This document shows, piece after piece, positions 38,601-50,422 of a stretch of DNA of 64,000 bases (position 1 is the stretch's first letter; every line of letters starts with the position of its first letter). Source of the stretch: Hormiphora californensis (taxonomy: Eukaryota; Ctenophora; Tentaculata; Cydippida; Pleurobrachiidae); the NCBI GenBank assembly GCA_020137815.1, contig CM035355.1, forward strand, positions 6,429,097 through 6,493,096, written 5' to 3'. Position numbers and translations under genes: made by a program. The notes beneath the pieces are model-generated. The model did not search any database. It was not told the origin of the DNA and saw only the letters and a list, made by a program, of their open reading frames with translations.

Positions 38601-41050
38601 AAAAGTCAAATAACGGCTAAACGATTGAAGATAGAGCTTAAAAGTTCGACGTCGACCCGCCTTAACTTCGTTTTGCCTACAAAATGGCACCAATGAAAAG
38701 TCTCTAGACCATTCCTAAGTGGATATAGCCATATAGCCAAAAAACGGTTACGCGCAAAACTAATTATCCAATTATCTAATTAACCAGATGAGATAGAGAC
38801 TTAATTCCGGCACCTACCCCCACTAATGCGAGGACGCTGATCACTCTAGTGCCCTCGATTTTATCTCTACTCCTATTTTAAGGGTACTTATGGTTTTGGC
38901 CTCAGGCTGAAAATACAGGTACCACGCCCACCCGGAAATGAGGCCTTAGCACCCCTGAACAAATATGAACATTGGTTGGAATCGATAGAGGGGACCCTTA
39001 GGAGTACATTTGAGGTGGAAATCCTTTGTAACAAATTTTTTTGTGGTGTTCCTGGCTTATCACCTTACTATGATTCAAGTATCAACGTGTTTTATTTTAG
39101 TGTCCAATACTAGCTAGACTGGCTTGAGTCATTTGTGTGTTTAAAATGAATACTACTAATCGCAATGACATTCTGAGACCAACCAATAATAATTGATAAT
39201 GTAACACGGTACCACTAACCGTTGAGACGGCCCCCAGGATAGCAGTACAATGGTGGTTCCTATTGTTTAAACAGTGCAGGTTACAGTTCCACAGGCAGCC
39301 ACTAAGGAGAGCCACAGCTGACAACTGGATCTTATCGGGACCCACAAAGGACGCCTTGGGAGGGAGTTCCAAGAATCGACATAGAATACAGACACAGGTG
39401 TGTTCCATGCATTCAAGAGATAGTATCTTAGTCATCATCTGAGGAGAGTGGGTGTATTTAAAATTTAGATAAGCTCAATAGTCACTACTCACTGAGTACT
39501 ACTCAGCCTTGAACTGACCCTAAAAGCCTGTAAACACTCAATCCTATACTCACGTTGTATAGTGACTGTGAGTTGGGTACATCGTGTCGGACAGTACAGA
39601 TATACAGGAGCACCGTTTCTAGGCAGTCCGGGGGGAGAATCGCGTACTGGACAACCACTTCAATGTAGTTTATACACTCATGTATCTGGATAACAGTAGG
39701 GATACCAAGTTGTAGTTATATTTTATGCCTAGTTTTTGTGCAAAATAGACTAGCTGATTATATGGTCAGTATTTCGTTATATCATAACTGCAGTCGGACC
39801 CCGATTTACTCAGGGGGATAAATTTTGGCCAGTAGATCAGGAACTGCAACACCATCTACATACCTCATCATTTGTCTGTTTGTTGCGAACATCAAAACAC
39901 TGGTCAATGATCGAGCTAAGCAGATGCTGGTCGACATACGTAGAGTTGGTTTTAGTCAGATCTGCAATGAACTTGAGAACTTGTACCATCTTTTTCCTCT
40001 CTATCATCAGGGGCAACAAGTTGAACAGGTGCTCACCTGGAGAGAAGTGTGGTTAACAATTCATGTGGTTACCATGGTTACCAACTCAAGCGGTTACCAA
40101 TCACGCGACGAGTTCCCTACTGAGTTAAAACCGTAGGCGAGAAGGTTACGCTTATCATTGGTTGTTATATCTGATGAACATTTAATCCTGTGGAGCCCTT
40201 ACTAATGTGTTCCTCCAGCATGTGAAGATTGGTTCCGTTCTCAGTGAGAGATGTCAGGAGCTGAAAACACGGCTCCACGTCCTCTGAGGACTTGATGAAA
40301 GCGAAGAGTGTCTGTCTCATCGGGCCTAGCTGGTCCAACTGAACAGAGAGAGAGGGAGAGATAAGGGAGTGTGTGTTATAGGCCAATCAAGATGAGGGAG
40401 TAAAATATGATGACCAATTACAGGGTGTAGTAGTAAACAAATTTGATGAGTCTTTGCATCTGATACACATGCCATCAGAAAACTCCTGCCCTTACAAGTA
40501 CTCAGATAAGAGGTGATCTACAACTCTGACTCATGCAAATCTGGTTACAGACTCACATGACTGCTAACAAGTGCATTTAGAAATCCAATGACCCGATGTC
40601 GGGCATCCATCTGACCATCCTTCGTGATATCTTTAACCGCCAGCCACAGTGACTCAATGACACTCTTGTCCAGCTTCCGTTGTTCAACTTTTTCTACCAA
40701 ACTCTTCAGTAACTTTAACCGATCTGCCAACTTTCCATTTTTAAGCTCCTGGAAGTGAGGGGTAAGGGGTTATTATTATTGTTCATTCACTGGGCAGAAC
40801 CCTTCTAGTTCAGGCTCTGGCTGGATAGGCTACTATAAAAATGAAAAGTGTAAACAATACAATGAAGACCCATACCCCAATCTTAGATTTCTTGACTAGC
40901 AAACTGACAAAATATTTTGCAGTAAAATCTAATATCTACCTGTAATGAAGCGTGATCAAGTGTAAAATCATCCTGGGTAGACCGAGAGGTAACTGTGCCT
41001 CTCGAACTTCCACCAAATATGGAGTGAAAGCTAAAGGATTTCCTGGCCAT
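22207..41050 (-). CDS. TSC2: tuberin, GTPase-activating subunit of the TSC complex
   Basis: A complete 17-exon model encodes 1613 residues (human 1807): 41050-40940, 40748-40557, 40338-40203, 40036-39864, 39685-39554, 39438-39220, 34094-33951, 29379-29236, 27030-26845, 26631-26566, 26346-26278, 26087-26004, 25905-25783, 25674-25522, 25384-25265, 25125-24925, 24795-22207. All phases agree. The N-terminal 750 residues are the helical-repeat region (for example LWLAVKDITKDGQMDARHRV). The last exon (863 codons) has the middle TSC2 segment (LSFLSVVSLNPLLYRDF), a disordered linker, and the RapGAP domain with HKIGVLYVGPSQTNE and KKRHIGNNFVTIVYNDSG, which carries the catalytic Asn. The linker has two RxRxxS sites (RKRRLS, RPRSHS) like Akt sites of human TSC2. 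Tuberin switches off Rheb and so TORC1. Introns 6 and 8 hold a nested gene and transposons. Confidence 0.95.
26402..26552. repeat. (CAAA)n tetranucleotide microsatellite in TSC2 intron 10
   Basis: About 150 bp of CAAA units with a few CAAATAAA and CGAA interruptions, ending 14 bp before the donor of exon 26631-26566 (minus). The long Phe-Val-Cys-Leu ORFs over it are artefacts. Confidence 0.95.
27756..28065 (+). mobile_element. Helitron-like non-autonomous unit 1
   Basis: The 310-bp unit starts TCTCTATTATAATTTGG after an A and ends GGGTGCGCTAG before a T. The last 19 bases before TAG form the hairpin GCGCACCC..GGGTGCGC. About 45 bp further in is a second hairpin, CCACCCGGCGAAGCCGGGTGG. There are no terminal inverted repeats, no target duplication and no ORF. 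TC start, CTRR end, 3' hairpin and insertion between A and T are the Helitron hallmarks; here the hairpin abuts the terminus more closely than usual. Joined directly to unit 2. Confidence 0.65.
28066..28377 (+). mobile_element. Helitron-like non-autonomous unit 2, head-to-tail
   Basis: A second 312-bp copy starts TCTCTATTATAAGTTGG immediately after the CTAG of unit 1 and ends CTAG at 28374-28377, followed by T. It differs from unit 1 by scattered substitutions and a 3-base gacgtc variant, so the tandem is not a recent assembly artefact. Direct head-to-tail arrays are expected from rolling-circle transposition. Confidence 0.65.
28737..29146. repeat. inverted repeat with a GA/CT core in TSC2 intron 8
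   Basis: Arms of about 70 bp (attatgccaaaaactaacag.. and complement; both include ggaaggtgacca-like sequence) enclose a GA tract and a CT tract that are themselves complementary (about 28868-28945 and 28950-29075). The whole region could form a long hairpin in pre-mRNA. It resembles a MITE whose interior expanded as a microsatellite. Confidence 0.65.
29400..33950. other. TSC2 intron 7: low-complexity and poorly resolved sequence
   Basis: The 4.6-kb intron between exons 34094-33951 and 29379-29236 holds many GA/CT tracts (about 29850-30070, 30525-30572, 31218-31258, 31330-31366, 32150-32285, 33588-33623). It also holds a near-random mixture of short GA-, CT- and GC-rich words around 29880-30110, and C-run-rich sequence at 33040-33350. 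No coding exon or recognised element was supported. Part of this may be consensus error. Confidence 0.5.
34726..34785. repeat. (GA)n microsatellite in TSC2 intron 6
   Basis: A pure GA run of about 60 bp. Flanking it, the phrase accgccag/agctc..gagctttaaagaatagtcta occurs twice (about 34450-34545 and 34590-34640), a short local duplication. Confidence 0.9.
36847..37826 (+). CDS. uncharacterised 217-residue protein, nested in TSC2 intron 6 on the opposite strand
   Basis: Three exons, 36847-36898, 37031-37140 and 37335-37826 (TGA end), have matching phases 1 and 0 and good GT-AG sites. The product begins MSSAAEFDSFIRKRAWRGQT. It is helical and hydrophilic in the first 70 residues (DDVLQLREQFTELSNNLYTE) and then has a Cys-containing, beta-rich second half (for example HWFLVKENGQFVSLYTTPHA). 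No signal peptide or membrane segment is visible. I do not recognise the family. The coding character is clear from length, splice consistency and composition. The ATG follows atattgttag by 3 nt, so the transcript start is not obvious. Being inside an intron of the antisense gene, its expression could interfere with TSC2. Confidence 0.75.
38103..39046. mobile_element. long near-perfect inverted repeat (MITE-like) in TSC2 intron 6
   Basis: The two arms, about 440-470 bp each, are almost perfectly complementary (ccacaaaaaaatttgttaca at the left end, its complement at the right), around a loop of about 60 bp near 38545-38605. No ORF and no obvious target duplication are present. The near-identity of the arms implies recent origin or gene conversion. 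Transcribed as part of the TSC2 pre-mRNA it would give a very long hairpin. Confidence 0.85.
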
Positions 41051-41293
41051 CTTTTGCCCCTGCTGCCGCTCCACCGGGGCTTGACATGTACGGGACCTAA
41101 TTAGGGACACTGGAGGGGAAAAAGAGATTAGGTATGTCCTTAGCTACATATAAACTGCAAATCTTACGCCAAATGAAAATCAGTGTTTTCTATAAATTTG
41201 AAAATGAAAATAACAAGTTATACAAAACGCGAATTACAAATTACAGACCTTCAAAAAACAAAATAACTTAGAAAATATTTAAAAATCAGAGAG

Positions 41294-42290
41294 TTAGTAC
41301 ATATTTCTCGATAGTTGCTGTCTCAGTCTCTCCATCTCTCGTGTGTGTTCCAGCTTCTGGGCAGCTAACTTTCTCTTGTACATGTCCACATTATGATTGC
41401 TGCTGATGGACCTCTGTAATCTCTGGTACCTGTCCTCGAATTCCTGCTTCATTTTCGCCTGGATGTCAGAGTGCTCATTTTCCTGGTACTCCAGTCGGGT
41501 TTTCAGGGTACTGACTTCTTCCCGGAGAGAGCTTGTCTGTGAAGTGGTACACGTTATAAAAAGGAGTTGAGCAATAAAATAGGCTAGTGAAGAGATGAAA
41601 TTGGTTGATAGAACCAAGAAAACAAACCAATTTATCGCTCTCGTCCTTCCTCTTTTCCATCATCAAGCGACCCTCCTCTTCCAACAGCCGCCTTTCATCT
41701 TCACATTTCTGTTTGATCTCCCCCACCTCTCTTTCTAACTGTTCACGTCCTTCGTCCGCTTTACGTACCAAATCATCGTACGCTTCTCGAAGTTGGGCGT
41801 GGTCGTCTTTCAATCGCTGGTTCATTTGTATCGAAATTATCTGCGAAACATCAGACTAATTAATTGTACAGATCTGATTATCAAATCTTTGAGTTTGAGA
41901 ATGAAAAAAGTATTTTATGATTGAAAAGACTGAAGTATTGTGTGATTGTTTTGAGACTTCACCTTATCGAGTGTGGCGTTTTCGGTCTGATTCAACTTTT
42001 CACATACATCCTTGTATGCACGGTCTTTGGTTTGCAGTTTAGTTGTGAGAATCTGTAACTGCTCTTCCAGCGAGTCAACCTGGGGGATAGTGGTGTAGTA
42101 TTTAGACTCGCTCTGTCTCTGTCTCTGTCTCTCTGTCTCTCTCCCCCTCTCTATCGGTGACCACACAGCTGCACTGTTGTTGGTTCATTGCACTGACCTT
42201 GTTATTGAGACTCTGGTTTTCATTCTTCAGGTTTGTAGCCGCAACAAGTGCCTTCTTCACTTCACAGCCCAGGTTATCTAAATCTTGCAT
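41294..42290 (-). CDS. small coiled-coil protein
   Basis: Four exons (42290-42198, 42079-41963, 41840-41628, 41536-41294), all phase 0, encode 221 residues that are almost entirely heptad-rich helix. It starts MQDLDNLGCEVKKALVAATN and ends REMERLRQQLSRNMY, with no other domain. It resembles CCDC-type centrosomal or ciliary coiled-coil proteins in general, but I cannot assign an orthologue. Every intron is phase 0, which is usual for coiled-coil genes grown by exon duplication. The ATG lies 18 nt after ttgccttgcag. It sits 135 bp downstream of the OXA1-like gene and 244 bp upstream of TSC2. Confidence 0.8.
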
Positions 42291-42424
42291 ACCTCAACAA
42301 GGCTACTGCAAGGCAATACTGATTACTGTTTTATGGGGCAAAGGTTGGGTAGAACAAGTCACGGATGCTCAAATCTTGTATAAAACCATCCAAATAATAA
42401 CTTACTATGTAACAAAACAAAACA

Positions 42425-43555
42425 CTATCCATTCAAAACATTTTTTGTCCGTTTTTCCTCTTTTTCGATCTTTTTCTCTCCCTCAACTTCCCTCAAACTA
42501 GGCTGCTTACCCTTGAGCAGCAAACTGTCATTCTGAGCTGCAATATACCGAGTTTTAACCTCCTCAATCTGTCCTCCCAACCTTCCAAACTCCTCCGACT
42601 GCTGAATATACGGCCTCAATACGCTCACTTTCCCCTCCAACCCGTGTAGTTGTCTGACAGTATTGGTCCGTAGTACAAGCTGTGTTACAAGCCCGACACT
42701 GTTAGCGGACACACAGTAAAGAATGAGGCTGGTTGGACACCACCCTTGTACCATGGTCAGAAGGAACAACTGGACGGGGGCTTTGAAACCAAAAACTGGT
42801 TTTGGGAGGATCAGACCGAAGGGGTGGTATCGTGAGATAGCCACGATTAGAGAGGAGTTGATGAAGGGAAGAAGGAAGTAGGGATCACATTCAGAAAGGT
42901 TGTTGAACCAGAGCAGTCCTCCTGTCAATAGGGGCTCGTAGGTTAGATTAGATAGGTAGGACAGGGAAATGAGAAAGGATAGAGGGATGAGTGTGGTGGC
43001 ATACATCGGCCACATGCTGGGGAAGGTCATCAGGCTACTTTCCCTACAGAGCTGATCTCGTGCACTAAAAGCCCGTTTCAAGGCCTCCCCTGACCCAACT
43101 TGAAGCACATTGTCGAAGTATGTCCTGAGGAAGACACCCAACTGGGGTGGTGACTCCTTTACCAGAGTTTGGAAGTCTAGCCTCCACCTCACGTGGCAGG
43201 GGTAAAGGGATAACTTGATGGCAGCGGCGGTGACTCCAATAACAACTGCCCACGAAGCCCCAGTTAGACACTGCACATTGTTCAGGGTATGACTAATGAC
43301 CATTGTTGGACTGGCATTAGCAAGGCTGAGCGCTGGCAAGGAACTCACGACATTGACCAGCACATCAGGAATGTAGTCTATCATGTGTTCCTCCATTCCT
43401 GGAAAAGTTCCAAATTGATCCAAACCACCCTCCTGTCCGTACAGACTGCCCGCCCTACTTTCCAGGGGGTCCTTCGGCAGGTTTATTGTGCCAATCAGGC
43501 GGCAAAGGGGCGCTGGTGGAGGTCGCAAACATAGCCTTCGTATTACTCCATGCAT
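42425..43555 (-). CDS. mitochondrial inner-membrane insertase, OXA1/COX18 (YidC) family
   Basis: A single 376-codon exon. The N terminus is Arg-rich without acids (MHGVIRRLCLRPPPAPLCRL), as in a mitochondrial presequence. The YidC/Oxa1 core follows: TM1 near WAVVIGVTAAAIKLSLYP, then MYATTLIPLSFLISLSYL, then GGLLWFNNLSECDPYFLLP, the family's most recognisable block, and two further TM segments ending with CPTSLILYCVSANSVGLV. The C-terminal tail is charged and coiled (EKKIEKEEKRTKN), more like the ribosome-binding tail of OXA1 than COX18. These proteins insert membrane subunits, notably of cytochrome oxidase, from the matrix side. I cannot decide between OXA1L and COX18. The ATG follows tgtacccag by 1 nt. 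Confidence 0.82.
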   Translation of the reverse strand: MHGVIRRLCLRPPPAPLCRLIGTINLPKDPLESRAGSLYGQEGGLDQFGTFPGMEEHMIDYIPDVLVNVVSSLPALSLANASPTMVISHTLNNVQCLTGASWAVVIGVTAAAIKLSLYPCHVRWRLDFQTLVKESPPQLGVFLRTYFDNVLQVGSGEALKRAFSARDQLCRESSLMTFPSMWPMYATTLIPLSFLISLSYLSNLTYEPLLTGGLLWFNNLSECDPYFLLPFINSSLIVAISRYHPFGLILPKPVFGFKAPVQLFLLTMVQGWCPTSLILYCVSANSVGLVTQLVLRTNTVRQLHGLEGKVSVLRPYIQQSEEFGRLGGQIEEVKTRYIAAQNDSLLLKGKQPSLREVEGEKKIEKEEKRTKNVLNG

Positions 43556-43828
43556 CCTGGGTACACAATGGATTAGTGGTAGAGGGAGGGAGGGGTAGTT
43601 GGGGTACGGGTGGTGGTTGTAAAATATTAAACCAAACTTTCATAGGCAGGCATATATTACATATTGGTGATTATAAAACAAGAAACACAACGTAAGCTAC
43701 TGAACATTCATTCTCTCTTGTCATGCGGATTATAGTCGACTTTCGGGCACATTTTATCTTCTCTGGAGCGGCCAGAGCTGAGGGGCAGTGGAACAGAGGG
43801 CGCCAGGGTCCCAGAGGGGGTGCCAATT

Positions 43829-46126
<2,298 letters not shown>

Positions 46127-46301
46127 GAGCTGTGAGCAGTGTGTGTAACTGTGACACACGAAATTAAATAATACATAATATTATGATTATCAGTTTTAAA
46201 ATTGCAATAAACACTAAACAGTTCTAAAATTGCAATAAACAGAATAGTATGAATGAAAGTATTAGTAGTCCAATAACATGTTTCACGACTTAATACTACT
46301 T

Positions 46302-47388
46302 TCACGTGTCAAGCTCAGAGTCAATTAGAGACTCGATTGTTCTCATTTTTTCCTCGAAAGCCACGTCACAAGATGTATCTTTCACAGCGTCTATACCATC
46401 TTCAGTCACCATTTCCTGAAAAAGAAAACCATGATAGTAATTGAGTCATTTTCTAATTCAACCCCTGCTATGCTTTTTCGCAGTAAATTGGCATCCGGTT
46501 GACAGTATAAAACTCTTAAAATCAATCTTTGAGAAGTCAGTAGAGTTCAAGCATTAAAATACACTGTATTTAACATTTCGAATGTATATTGATGTACTAC
46601 TTTACCTCTTTAACTGTTGTGCAAAGCGAGGAAGGCAGGGAGTTAATTGTAGTGAAAATACCCGATCTCGCTGTTTCAACTTTACTGAAAATAGGGGAGT
46701 TGAAAATCAAGCTATAACAGCTGGGTACATGGGATATCACCCGTCTTCTTGTATTCATCTGTTCTAGTACTAGTATTAGGTTACCTGTTGGTCTGTTTCA
46801 CTGTTACTAGGTCACCAATTACCTGTTTGTCTGTTCCACCAGCTTCAATTTTTGATCTTTTTGAATTTTGATCATCTGAATGAGCGTTTCCAGGGCTTGG
46901 TGTGGCCTGAACTTGTTAATTAGATGGTGGAAGTTGCAGAACAGTAACTCAATGTCTTCCAACTTTTTTATTCGAATCGGACTCGCCCTGCATTTGATCA
47001 GGATGTCTAACAGGTCTAAAAAGTTGACGAGGAGGGATGCGTTGATCTTTTTGAGCTCTTTTATGCTGTCCGCTGCGTCAGTGTAAAGCTGTGTCACTCC
47101 AAACTCCCGGAGAGGCGCTAGTATCGATTTAGGATCGTCCGGCTGAGATAAGAACCAATGTTACAGAACTAATACTCCTTTTTTCAAATTAAAATTGAAA
47201 CGCAATCAGTACAATCTACATACGTTGTGATTGATTCCAAAAGCAGTGAAATCTGCAATTGGGGGAGGTGGTGGAGGTGGGGCAGTTCCTGCAAGGACAG
47301 CTTCCTTGGTGTACTGCTTAAAGTAAATCTCAGGAGGGGGCGCCATCACCGAAAGGAGCTTTTGATCCGGTTCCGTGGACTGTAACAT
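46302..47388 (-). CDS. MED7: Mediator complex subunit 7
   Basis: Four exons: 47388-47224, 47142-46823, 46684-46606 and 46415-46302. The family signature is strong: PPPEIYFKQYTKEA and the Pro run in exon 1, and KKINASLLVNFLDLLDIL and NKFRPHQALETLIQMIKIQK in exon 2. MED7 joins MED21 in the middle module of Mediator and bridges activators to RNA polymerase II. Two in-frame starts are possible, 47388 and 47346. The first is favoured because an acceptor-like tgtgttctag ends 5 nt before it, as at other genes here; from it the protein is 225 residues. The third exon is short (79 bp) and was placed by phase (2 to 0). The tail (VAFEEKMRTIESLIDSELDT) is acidic. Confidence 0.93.
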
Positions 47389-47642
47389 GTCGACTAGAAC
47401 ACAATCGTTGTTTGAGAGAAACTCAATATTTGACAGGAAGAGGGGCAACACGAGTAGCCAAATTAATATAACGCTCACACTAACGCCGATTCCCAAACAT
47501 AGCCCCAAAGAGACAAAACGGGTAGCCACTAGCCCTAACCCGTCTTGACCGCAAAAATCGATAGATTATTAGCAGTGTAAGGCACCAAAATTTGGGCGCC
47601 GTTAAGAGGTGCTCGGCTCACGCTGCCAAAGAAGTACCCTGC

Positions 47643-48209
47643 AATAAAATGGCTCTAACCACCAAACCACTCAACCGTTAATAAAACTCCCTGACCGGAG
47701 TTCCGAGCTGCCGCCCCTGACATCCAGAGACTTGCTGGTAACCAGCAGCTGGTTTAACTGATAGGAAATCTCAAGCTCTAACCCCAACCTGAACCCCCAA
47801 CTCTAGCCATAATCCTTATTTAGCCCTAACCGAGAGTAGTGACACCCAAAAACGCTAAAAAAAGAAGAGAAACACTCAGATTTCGAAAGTTTGCATTTGT
47901 CAATTTTATTTTCTAGAAATAGACCGAGCCGCGGCATCGCAGTCTTAAATTTTTTCGCGCGTTACAACAATATCTTGTTTTGCAGCGCTGTTTTATTTGA
48001 AATCGTTTTAACAAAAAACCAGGCCTGTCGAGATTTTTTGGGCCAGCGTTTGGTGAGAGCTGACAAACGGTTTTTTAGGGTTAGGGCTAAAGTATGGTTA
48101 GGTTTAGGGTTGGGGTTTGGGTTGGGGTTAGGCCTTGACATTTCCTACCAGATAAACTTTGAATTAGCCAAAACGGTTGAGTGGTTCGGCGGTTAGAGCC
48201 GTTTTAGTG
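47643..48209. mobile_element. inverted-repeat element with telomere-like (CCCTAA) arms
   Basis: Outer arms (ggctctaaccaccaaaccac near 47650 and its complement near 48180) and inner arms (aaccccaacctgaaccccca / complement, with tttagccctaacc) are inverted copies. The right arm carries degenerate TTAGGG/TTGGGG units at about 48076-48132. The centre (47850-48060) is unique, with no convincing gene. Confidence 0.65.
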
Positions 48210-49042
48210 AATCATGTCTATAGTGTGAGAGCGGGAAGAGTCACTTATATGACTCTAATATAAATGTTGAAGTTCATTTTCATTTCATTTTCAACTTTTT
48301 TGGCAGCACGCACCTGAAAACAGGCCACCAAACACCCAGATCGTAACAGCTGAGAGCTCGTATGAAATATTGTTTACGGGAGTATTCTGCCCGACCCCAA
48401 ATAAGCAACCTCGGAAATGTTCAGGTCGAGTACAGCCTGAAAATTCCTGAGGTTCCTCATTAGAAAGTGATGTCAGCTGTGGCCGCGGCCTGTGTTAACC
48501 CGTACTACTCCGTACTCGTAAGATGTACTTATCAATCACGCTCAAAACGTGTACAAGTGATCTTAAGCGTTCTGAGCTGTGATTGGTCAAAACATTAAAG
48601 ATATGGAAGCCAGAATCTTTATGTCATTCGTCACCTTAAGATCAACGATAAAAGAGACTAATATCTCTTTGAGGCATTGTGATTCAAATTCCATACCCTT
48701 CATATCCTGGTACAGTAGAAGCTACCCCCGTCGGAAAGGCACCCCAACTTTTCTTGGGGTATGTAATATTGGAATTTTTTAAGAGACAAATTTCGAAACG
48801 TGGCATTCGGGATAGTTGGTTACGTTAACAAATAAAATAAGTTATTAACTTAAATATTTTTGTGAATCACTGCATGCTGTAAAAATTCATTAAAAACAAT
48901 GTCCATTTTGCTCTATTCACGCTCTGTATTATGGCAAGTCTCTATGTTTTAATGGATTTAACTCAGGGTTTTTAACTAAAATCTGATCAAGCAGCAAAAA
49001 GGTATATCACAACTAAAAACTAATAAAAGAAAACAATCGCTC
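48210..49042. other. non-coding interval with one small palindrome
   Basis: The only structured feature is a small inverted repeat at 48406-48456 (caacctcggaaatgttcagg with its complement cctgaaaattcctgagg). It is related to the larger palindrome at 52491-52653. No gene can be supported. Confidence 0.45.
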
Positions 49043-49183
49043 ATGCCGGAACTTCACTCTTCAGACCTAAAAGTTTTTGGGTACTTCACAAACGAATATT
49101 GGCGAAATTACATCGGGGTTGGTGTTATCGTGCTGCTATCGACTATCATTTCATGCTGGATAGTTGGATTGCTGAAATTGTAA
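49043..49183 (+). CDS. possible 46-residue single-pass membrane microprotein
   Basis: An ATG-initiated frame begins MPELHSSDLKVFGYFTNEYW, then has a clear membrane segment (YIGVGVIVLLSTIISCWIVG) and ends LLKL. Polar N terminus, aromatic belt and 20-residue hydrophobic stretch are arranged as in small mitochondrial or ER single-pass subunits. No family was recognised, and no acceptor-like YAG precedes the ATG, unlike the other genes here. It may be genuine or a chance frame. Confidence 0.35.
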   Translation: MPELHSSDLKVFGYFTNEYWRNYIGVGVIVLLSTIISCWIVGLLKL

Positions 49184-49506
49184 CAAGGTTAAAATGTTAA
49201 TATTATCCTTGAAAATATGGGTAAAGTAGTTCAGCATAACAGGGCTAGTAAATCGCATTATGCGTGGTATTTATTTATATTTACTACGTTATTATTAAAA
49301 CCCCCCCCCCCCCCCCCCGGAATATCGGAATGGGCGGGCATCGCAGGAAAAAATAATTATGCGTATTATTTGTTTATGTTTACTAGCCCTGTTATGGTGA
49401 ATTATTATTAGCGACAGACACGGTTCCGTAACGGCAGACATGATAGTATGATACGTGAACAATAGGTTAGAACAATTCTATATAGCAACTAGCAAGCAAA
49501 ACTTAC

Positions 49507-50422
49507 CATTTGTAAAAGTTGTAGATCTTTAAAACATTCCAGGGCCTGACAGCAATATAAATTCTTCTTGTTTCCCTGTTTGCACCTTCTCCTCAAGACT
49601 GCACAACCTACAGCAGGAAAGATTGATACGGGGATTAGGATATTTCTTGTATCCTATATATATTACAGTGTCTCCTATCGGGTAGTCACATAAACTTAAT
49701 AATCTTTCTCGAATTATCATAGGACGCATGACGCATCATTACACAAATTGAATGATCGACTAACGACTAACTAGTTTTCATAACATAACAAAAAACTACA
49801 ATATAAAATGTGCAAATAACAATGGTCTACCTCTTAGAGTCGGTGGTATTTGCCCGAATTTCTTGATGATAAAGTTGCAGGGTTTCATGTCCTTTTTACC
49901 GTGGTAGTCCTTAGTGTGCAAGGTTTCAAACTCGTCTTGTAAGCAGGACAAGCCTAATCTGGAAGAGATGAATTCGGGTAAGAATAAACGTAAAATATAG
50001 GCTTTGGGGTAGACGATCAGTGTCTTCCCTGGCAGACACAAGTCTTCCTGCACGTTAGGCCAAGGATTCCGTGTATTACAGTACACCATAATTTAAGAGA
50101 TCGACGTATGTGAAGACGTTTCAGTTTTCAGGCCAATGCCCTGACCACAGTTCTCGCACGCTCCGACTTCCGAGAATGAGAATAGGGTCGGGCCAATGCT
50201 CTGACAACGTTTCAGAGGATGATCCTCTGCAGATATGAAAACTTCTCAAAAGTATCAAAAACAAGTTATATTGCTCCTATTTAAGTACACCAATTGGTAC
50301 CTGTGATAGCTGTAAGGTTCGTTCCGCGATGAACAAGTTGACGTCATGACCGCAGAGAGAACCGCATCGGACGCCACGAAAAGTACCAGCAAGGTGAAAG
50401 ATATCATACTGAGAAGTGTCAT
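49507..50422 (-). CDS. secreted cysteine-rich protein (partial model)
   Basis: A first exon, 50422-50301, encodes a signal peptide (MTLLSMISFTLLVLFVASDA) followed by a Cys-containing segment, ending in phase 2. Two downstream exons are phase-compatible with each other: one ending at 49831 (phase 1; its start is likely the acceptor near 50049) with CLPGKTLIVYPKAYILRLF, and 49607-49507 with CAVLRRRCKQGNKKNLYCC. The gap between exon 1 (phase 2) and the next (phase 0) requires one more small exon of 3n+1, not found. The intervening intron holds the 75-bp repeat at 50131-50205. The Cys spacing suggests a disulphide-rich extracellular ligand, but no family was recognised. Further 3' exons are missing. 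Confidence 0.55.
50131..50205. repeat. ~75-bp dispersed repeat, copy 2
   Basis: Same structure as 10077-10148: caggccaatgccctgaccac, agttctcgcacg, gagaatgagaatagggtc and ggccaatgctctgac in order. It lies in an intron of the secreted-protein gene. Confidence 0.6.

Noticed and set aside
47643..48209. Interstitial telomere from a chromosome fusion
   Set aside because: The units are degenerate and arranged in inverted arms with other shared flanking sequence, which fits an inverted-repeat element better than a head-to-head telomere fusion.
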